In this document: positions 59,773 through 64,000 of the stretch, in pieces
Layout: each line of letters begins with the position of its first letter
How positions within the stretch are numbered: the first letter of the stretch is position 1
Assembly: GCA_040385875.1 (NCBI GenBank)
Contig: JAZKGO010000040.1
Coordinates: 1 to 64,000, forward strand
DNA from: JANMZR01 sp040385875
Lineage (GTDB): Bacteria; Bacteroidota; Bacteroidia; Cytophagales; Spirosomataceae
Direction of reading: 5' to 3'
Length of the DNA: 64,000 nucleotides
The notes under the pieces: model-generated
Told to the model about the DNA's origin: nothing
Database searches by the model: none
What the model saw: the letters and a program-made list of their open reading frames with translations, nothing else
Program-made: the position numbers and the translations under genes

Positions 59773-61281
59773 TTAAAACCACTTTCGCTTTCCTCCCATT
59801 CCCAAAGCCCCTAATATTGAGCGAGTTATGATAGAAGCAGCCGTTCGACCCACTTGCCTTACAATCGGGTGTTTCATCACTTTTTCAAAAGTATCGGTAT
59901 TCATAACGCTCTCCGTTTTGGCAATTGCTGAATCCAATTTTTCGGTGAGTATTTCATAAGCACTATCCGTATCAATTACCTCATCATATTTATCTTTGAT
60001 ATCCGATCTGCCGATGATGTGATCAATTTCTCTATCTTCCAAAATACCCATTCGTGAAGTAGGGGCAATTAATTGAACATGCACCAAAGGTGTTGGAATA
60101 CCTTTTTCGTTCAAAGCCGTAATAAAGGCTTCACCAATGCCTAGTTGGGTAATTAAGTCTTCCGTTTTGTAATATTCAGAAATAGGATAGTTATCCGCTG
60201 TTAATTTTATCGCTTTACGATCGTTGGCAGTAAAGGCACGTAAGGCATGTTGCACCTTTAGACCCAGTTGTGCCAATACAGGTGCAGGCACATCGGTTGG
60301 GTTCTGGGTGCAAAAAAAGATTCCAATCCCTTTACTTCGGATGAGCTTGATTACGGTCTCAATTTTTTGTAATAATGCTGAACTCGCCTCTGAAAACAAT
60401 AAATGGGCTTCATCCACAAAAATTACCAATTTTGGTTTGTCCAAATCGCCCTCCTCTGGCATTGAGCCATAGAGTTCGTCTAAAAGACTAAGCATAAAAG
60501 TAGAGAACGATTTAGGCCTGTCTTGAAGATCAGTTACTCGCATCACCGAAATCATGCCTCGCCCATCATCAGAAATCCGCATTAAATCATCCACTTCGAA
60601 AGATCGCTCCCCAAAAAACTCATCAGCTTTTTGTTGTTGCAGTTCAATTACTTTTCGTAAAATCGTACCCGTTGAAGTCGTCACAATTTTACCATAATCA
60701 GCCTCGATTTCTTTACGACCTTCATTAGAAACATATTGAAGCACTTTTATAAAATCTTTGAGGTCGAGCAATGGAAGCTTGTTATCGTCACAATATTTGA
60801 AAATTACCGAAACAAGTCCTTCCTGATTTTCATTCAAGCCTAATATTTTTGAAAGTAAAATTGGGCCAAATTCCGTAACGGTCGACCGCATTTTGGTGCC
60901 TTTTTCTTCAGAAATGGTCAAAAATTCGACAGGGAAAGCGGCTGGATTGAACTCTAAACCCACATTCGTAAACCTTTGAATAATTTTCTCATTGGCTTCC
61001 CCTTCCATGCCTATCCCGCTGAGATCGCCTTTTATATCCATCATCAATACTGGTATCGAAGCGTTGCTGAGGCCTTCAGCAATTACTTGCAATGTTTTGG
61101 TTTTGCCCGTACCAGTAGCCCCTGCAATAAGCCCATGACGGTTCATGGTCTTTAAAGGTAAGTTTATGGTGGCATTTTCCACCACCAAACCTCCAAGCAT
61201 GGCTGCACCCATAATCATAGTTTCCCCCTTAAATGAATAAGCAGCGGTTATTTCTTCAATAAATTGTGATTGTTTTGGCAT
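59773..61281 (-). CDS. HerA/YjgR-like ATPase (DUF853)
   Basis: A 502-residue cytoplasmic P-loop ATPase of the HerA/FtsK group. Walker A is GATGTGKT with K60, Walker B KLVIFVDEAHLLF, and there is an arginine-finger region SKGIGIFFCTQNPTDVPAPV. The body is the DUF853 type (E. coli YjgR): LMMDIKGDLSGIGMEGE, VISVMRVTDLQDRPKSF-like segments and the Gly-rich end (ALGMGGKRKWF). HerA itself works with NurA in DNA resection; no NurA is adjacent, and the role of the YjgR group is unknown. Confidence 0.88.
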   Translation of the reverse strand: MPKQSQFIEEITAAYSFKGETMIMGAAMLGGLVVENATINLPLKTMNRHGLIAGATGTGKTKTLQVIAEGLSNASIPVLMMDIKGDLSGIGMEGEANEKIIQRFTNVGLEFNPAAFPVEFLTISEEKGTKMRSTVTEFGPILLSKILGLNENQEGLVSVIFKYCDDNKLPLLDLKDFIKVLQYVSNEGRKEIEADYGKIVTTSTGTILRKVIELQQQKADEFFGERSFEVDDLMRISDDGRGMISVMRVTDLQDRPKSFSTFMLSLLDELYGSMPEEGDLDKPKLVIFVDEAHLLFSEASSALLQKIETVIKLIRSKGIGIFFCTQNPTDVPAPVLAQLGLKVQHALRAFTANDRKAIKLTADNYPISEYYKTEDLITQLGIGEAFITALNEKGIPTPLVHVQLIAPTSRMGILEDREIDHIIGRSDIKDKYDEVIDTDSAYEILTEKLDSAIAKTESVMNTDTFEKVMKHPIVRQVGRTAASIITRSILGALGMGGKRKWF

Positions 61282-61313
61282 TTTTGTCCTTTTATCTTTA
61301 TGTAAATATAAGC

Positions 61314-61763
61314 TTAATTTTCCTCACCCAAAAATCGCCAAACCAATTGCTGTTCGTAACCTTTTCCAATGATATACCTCGCTAATTTATGCTTTCTCAA
61401 ATAGGGATTTTCAAAATCATCTTTATTGGCTTTTCTGTTAATCATTTTTTTGATTGACTCAAAATAATCATTTTCATCAATTTCTGCCAATCCAATTTTA
61501 ATACAATAATCCGATAATCCTTTCATTTTTAATTCATGTTTGATGCGGATTCTCCCCCAATTTTTCATTCGAAACTTGCCCCCAGCAAAGGCCTTGGCAA
61601 ATCGCTCTTCATTCAAATAGTTATTCTCAATGAGCCAAACAATCATTTCTTCCGCATCATCGCCTCTGATGCTCCAATCAAACAATCGCTCACGCACCTC
61701 ATTGTGAGTACGCTCTTGATAGGCACAAAATGCAGCAATTTTTTGAAGAAAAGGTTTGTTCAT
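61314..61763 (-). CDS. recX: Regulatory protein RecX
   Basis: A 149-residue all-helical protein with three repeated three-helix units, as in RecX, which binds RecA filaments and limits recombination. Typical are IAAFCAYQERTHNEVRERLF, IVWLIENNYLNEERFAKAFA, GGKFRMKNWGRIRIKHELKM and GLSDYCIKIGLAEIDENDYF. recA is not next to it in this window. It is 8 bases before the small membrane protein gene on the same strand. Confidence 0.9.
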   Translation of the reverse strand: MNKPFLQKIAAFCAYQERTHNEVRERLFDWSIRGDDAEEMIVWLIENNYLNEERFAKAFAGGKFRMKNWGRIRIKHELKMKGLSDYCIKIGLAEIDENDYFESIKKMINRKANKDDFENPYLRKHKLARYIIGKGYEQQLVWRFLGEEN

Positions 61764-61771
61764 TTGAAAAT

Positions 61772-62185
61772 TTATAATTTGTTTTTATTGGCATTAATCC
61801 AATTCCAAAGGCCGTTGGCAAATATATAAATAAACAAAAAAGGCAATAGATGCATCCCATATTTAAAGCCCTTACCAGTATGGGCGTAGCTCCCTGATGA
61901 AAACTTAAAATAGACCTGAATTAGCACCAATACACTGATAATCAAACCAGTAATCAATCCATACTTTGCCCATTTTTTGCCCATTTGCCTTTCTAAAAAT
62001 GCAGCAATAAGCAAACAAATAGCCATTGAAACAAATACCGTCACTAAGGCAATTGGGAAGTTTTTAATCATTTCGTATTTGTAAACGAACACACCCAATT
62101 TGCCAATTAAGTTAGGATGGCTAATCAAATAGGCATCGGTAACACCTAAAATTAGCAGTAAAAATAATTGTTGTTTTTTGAACAT
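61772..62185 (-). CDS. Small membrane protein of unknown function
   Basis: A 137-residue protein with four hydrophobic helices: about 6-20 (LFLLLILGVTDAYLI), 42-62 (IALVTVFVSMAICLLIAAFL), 74-92 (YGLITGLIISVLVLIQVYF) and 110-130 (MHLLPFLFIYIFANGLWNWI). No charged residues suggest catalysis and I do not recognise the family. It is packed between recX and dgt on the same strand (8 and 20 bases), which supports it as a real gene. Confidence 0.65.
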   Translation of the reverse strand: MFKKQQLFLLLILGVTDAYLISHPNLIGKLGVFVYKYEMIKNFPIALVTVFVSMAICLLIAAFLERQMGKKWAKYGLITGLIISVLVLIQVYFKFSSGSYAHTGKGFKYGMHLLPFLFIYIFANGLWNWINANKNKL

Positions 62186-62205
62186 AAATATTTGATAATT
62201 ATTGA

Positions 62206-63546
62206 TTATACTGATATCCCTTTTAATTTACGATACAAATCAATGGCGTAGAGGTCAGTCATGCCTGAAATAAAATCAACCAAAGCCAGTATTTTATCGT
62301 ACAACTTTTCTTGATTCATATCAAATTGTGTGGGTATTAGGGCCAATAATTTTTGAGACTTTTTTCGGTCGGGCTGTATAATTGCCTCCATAAATTCCTC
62401 CAAAAGACCGCCGATTACATTATAACCTGCCAGTTCTATTTCTATCACGGCTTTGTCATTGTATATTTTTTGGACGGATATCTTGTCGATTTTTTTGATG
62501 CCTGCCAATTGACTTTCTGGCAATAAATCAATGAGTGATTGGTTGAGAGTACCCATCATTAGCTCTGCTTCATTTTGCATAAATACGAGGGTACACTGTT
62601 GAACGAGTTGGTTAATCACAGTCGCCCTCAAAAATGAAAGCCGTTGATTGTCAAGTGTTTGCTTAGCCAAACTGGCCTCAATTCGTGGCAGCGATTCTGT
62701 ATCAAGCACTCCTTTGAGCAATTCAAAAACTTGATCGAATGAAAGTATTTTTAGGCGAGCGGCATCTTCCAAATCAATAATTCGATAACAAATATCGTCG
62801 GCTGCTTCCATCAAATACACAAACGGGTGCCTTGGATAAATGTGATTGGGCGCATCAATTGGCTCAATGCCTAATTCATTTACCACGGTTTTGTATTTTT
62901 CGATATCGGCCTCAAAAAAGCCAGACTTTTTGGTGGAAATCTGGCTTTTATTAAAACCAGAGGCTGAAGGACATGGATACTTTACAATGCTGGCCAAAGT
63001 GGTATAGGCCATTCGATGAATACCTAAAGTCTCATGGGTTAATAGTCTGAAGGTATTGGCATTTCCCTCAAAAAAAAGGAAATCTTTCTGCTGATTATCA
63101 GATAGTTTTGTTGAAAAAGCTTCTTTCGCTGAGCCTGACAGATTTTCAAAAAAAGTACGAATCGCCTCCTCGCCAGAATGCCCAAAGGGTGGGTTGCCCA
63201 CATCATGTGCGAGGCAAGCAGTGGCCACTACTGTAGATAGCTGGTATTTATAAAATTCCCTAAAGTCAGCAGATTGATTGGGGTATTTTTTTACAATTTC
63301 TTCCCCCACTAATTGCCCCAACGAGCGACCAACCGAGGCAACTTCCAAGCTGTGAGTAAGCCTATTATGAACAAAAACATGCCCTGGCAGCGGAAAAACC
63401 TGTGTTTTATTTTGCATCCTCCGGAAGGGCGACGAAAATATCATTCGGTCATAATCCTTCAAATATTCATTGCGGGAAGTATGCGCTTCTATATGAGTAT
63501 TGCTAGCACCAAGTCGTTTATTCGAAAAGAGGGAGTTCCAATGCAT
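62206..63546 (-). CDS. dgt: Deoxyguanosinetriphosphate triphosphohydrolase (dGTPase)
   Basis: A 446-residue HD-domain enzyme that hydrolyses dGTP (and in some homologues other dNTPs) to the nucleoside and triphosphate. The HD motif residues are H in RLTHSLEVASVGRSLG, HD in ACLAHDVGNPPFGHSGEEAI, then D in LMEAADDICYRIIDLEDAAR. The N-terminal RNEYLKDYDRMIFSSPFRRM and QVFPLPGHVFVHNRL are typical. It resembles the Bacteroidota dGTPase-like type. It heads a dgt-membrane protein-recX cluster on the minus strand. Anti-phage dNTPases belong to this superfamily, but nothing here points to that role. Confidence 0.93.
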   Translation of the reverse strand: MHWNSLFSNKRLGASNTHIEAHTSRNEYLKDYDRMIFSSPFRRMQNKTQVFPLPGHVFVHNRLTHSLEVASVGRSLGQLVGEEIVKKYPNQSADFREFYKYQLSTVVATACLAHDVGNPPFGHSGEEAIRTFFENLSGSAKEAFSTKLSDNQQKDFLFFEGNANTFRLLTHETLGIHRMAYTTLASIVKYPCPSASGFNKSQISTKKSGFFEADIEKYKTVVNELGIEPIDAPNHIYPRHPFVYLMEAADDICYRIIDLEDAARLKILSFDQVFELLKGVLDTESLPRIEASLAKQTLDNQRLSFLRATVINQLVQQCTLVFMQNEAELMMGTLNQSLIDLLPESQLAGIKKIDKISVQKIYNDKAVIEIELAGYNVIGGLLEEFMEAIIQPDRKKSQKLLALIPTQFDMNQEKLYDKILALVDFISGMTDLYAIDLYRKLKGISV

Positions 63547-63927
63547 TGATTTTGCCAGATTTTTGGCTTTGATTCTTGATTAATTCCTTTGATTTCGGTG
63601 AATTGGCAATTTTTTAACAAATTTACTAAATATCCAATAGAATTTTTCAGGAAGATTACTTTGTAAAATCCAATCAATAATTTAACTCCAATTTATCTTC
63701 CTGAAAATAATCAAATTATATAAATCATGCTTCAGACAATTCCTTGGCTAATTGGTTGGTCTTAACGACTCAACCATGGCAATTTTGTTTGGATTGAATT
63801 GCTTAATTTCAACTAAAATTTGGTTTAAAATTTCAACTGTTTGCTTTGCAATTAAACAAAGCCTTGTTCGTATTTTTTTTATTTCTTATAATTTGTTCTA
63901 CTTTTGTATAAAAATTAATAAAACACC
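63547..63927. other. Intergenic spacer with one hairpin and one -7 box
   Basis: 381 bases between divergent dgt and the last gene. It holds an imperfect hairpin TGGTTG-GTC ... GAC-T-CAACCA (63753-63776) and a TACTTTTG box (63900-63907) 20 bases before the last ATG. I see no gene in it. Confidence 0.5.
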
Positions 63928-64000
63928 ATGGCAATAGCAATAAAATCTGTACCTGTTTTGAATGGTAAGGCAGCTGTTACGTTTGAAAAAAATGTGGCCA
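63928..64000 (+). CDS. Small hypothetical protein, 3' end outside window
   Basis: ATG 63928 opens MAIAIKSVPVLNGKAAVTFE, then KNVA at the window end. Only 24 residues are visible. The start looks real: a -7-like TACTTTTG lies 20 bases upstream and the frame is open to the edge. N-termini of the 'MAIAIKS.PVL.GKAA..F' form occur in short proteins that I associate with small antitoxin-like or adaptor proteins in Bacteroidota, but that recollection is not evidence enough to name it. Confidence 0.5.
   Translation, partial: MAIAIKSVPVLNGKAAVTFEKNVA

Noticed and set aside
62206..63546. Anti-phage dGTPase defence gene
   Set aside because: The protein looks like the housekeeping dGTPase and clusters with recX and a small membrane protein; no defence genes are nearby.
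1..64000. CRISPR array, rRNA or tRNA genes
   Set aside because: No regularly spaced direct repeats of 25-40 bases, no cas-like proteins, and no conserved rRNA or tRNA segments were seen on either strand.

Overview
The window looks like a chromosomal segment of a member of the Bacteroidota, most likely an aerobic Cytophagales-type bacterium; the genus cannot be fixed from this sequence. The DNA is AT-rich. Several upstream regions carry the TTTG-N18/20-TAnnTTTG promoter typical of this phylum. Family content agrees: DUF6702, DUF4301 and DUF2141 proteins, a GH3-type adenylating enzyme, LytTR regulators, secreted Peptidase_S74 'tail fiber' proteins and a CzcA-TolC fusion pump. It is a scaffold with four 100-N gaps (9564, 12765, 42859, 47469). 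At least the last gap is an artefact, because its two flanks are the same 55 bases.

Region 1 (1-9.6 kb) is accessory. Its order is LytTR regulator (cut by the window edge), TPR sensor histidine kinase, a second paralogous kinase, a stand-alone LytTR DNA-binding protein, three tandem secreted fibre-like proteins and a lipoprotein running into a gap. Region 2 (9.7-23 kb) is mostly housekeeping: DUF6702, rseP, dxr, a GH3-family enzyme, a PcrA/UvrD helicase, an ArsC/Spx-like protein, MoxR, a TonB-like protein, a GT2 glycosyltransferase, divergent Lrp and Rrf2 regulators, and DUF4301. Region 3 (23-35 kb) holds a beta-propeller lipoprotein, a GH63-like glucosidase, the nadB-DUF2141-TSUP operon, a ComA-like phosphosulfolactate synthase, DedA, a dolichol-phosphate-mannose-synthase-like GT2, and an overlapping four-gene operon of flavin monooxygenase, SGNH hydrolase and two unknowns.

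Region 4 (35-44 kb) is lon followed by a metal efflux locus: a small exported protein, an RND pump fused to a TolC-like outer-membrane factor, and a periplasmic adaptor. Region 5 (44-55 kb) has a MarR-GNAT pair with a clear palindromic operator, a fatty-acid beta-oxidation multifunctional enzyme, the rimP-nusA-infB operon (its leader contains a terminator-like hairpin downstream of a good promoter), prmC and ribD. Region 6 (55-64 kb) has aroE, nadC-nadA, a REP-associated transposase between two inverted REP hairpin modules, a GH16 lipoprotein, a HerA-like ATPase, recX, a small membrane protein, dgt, and the start of a small unknown gene.

Pathways that connect: NadB, NadA and NadC together cover de novo NAD synthesis from aspartate. 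RibD, Dxr and AroE serve riboflavin, isoprenoid and aromatic synthesis. Region 1 reads as a signalling-plus-surface-protein module. I see no rRNA, tRNA, CRISPR array or prophage.
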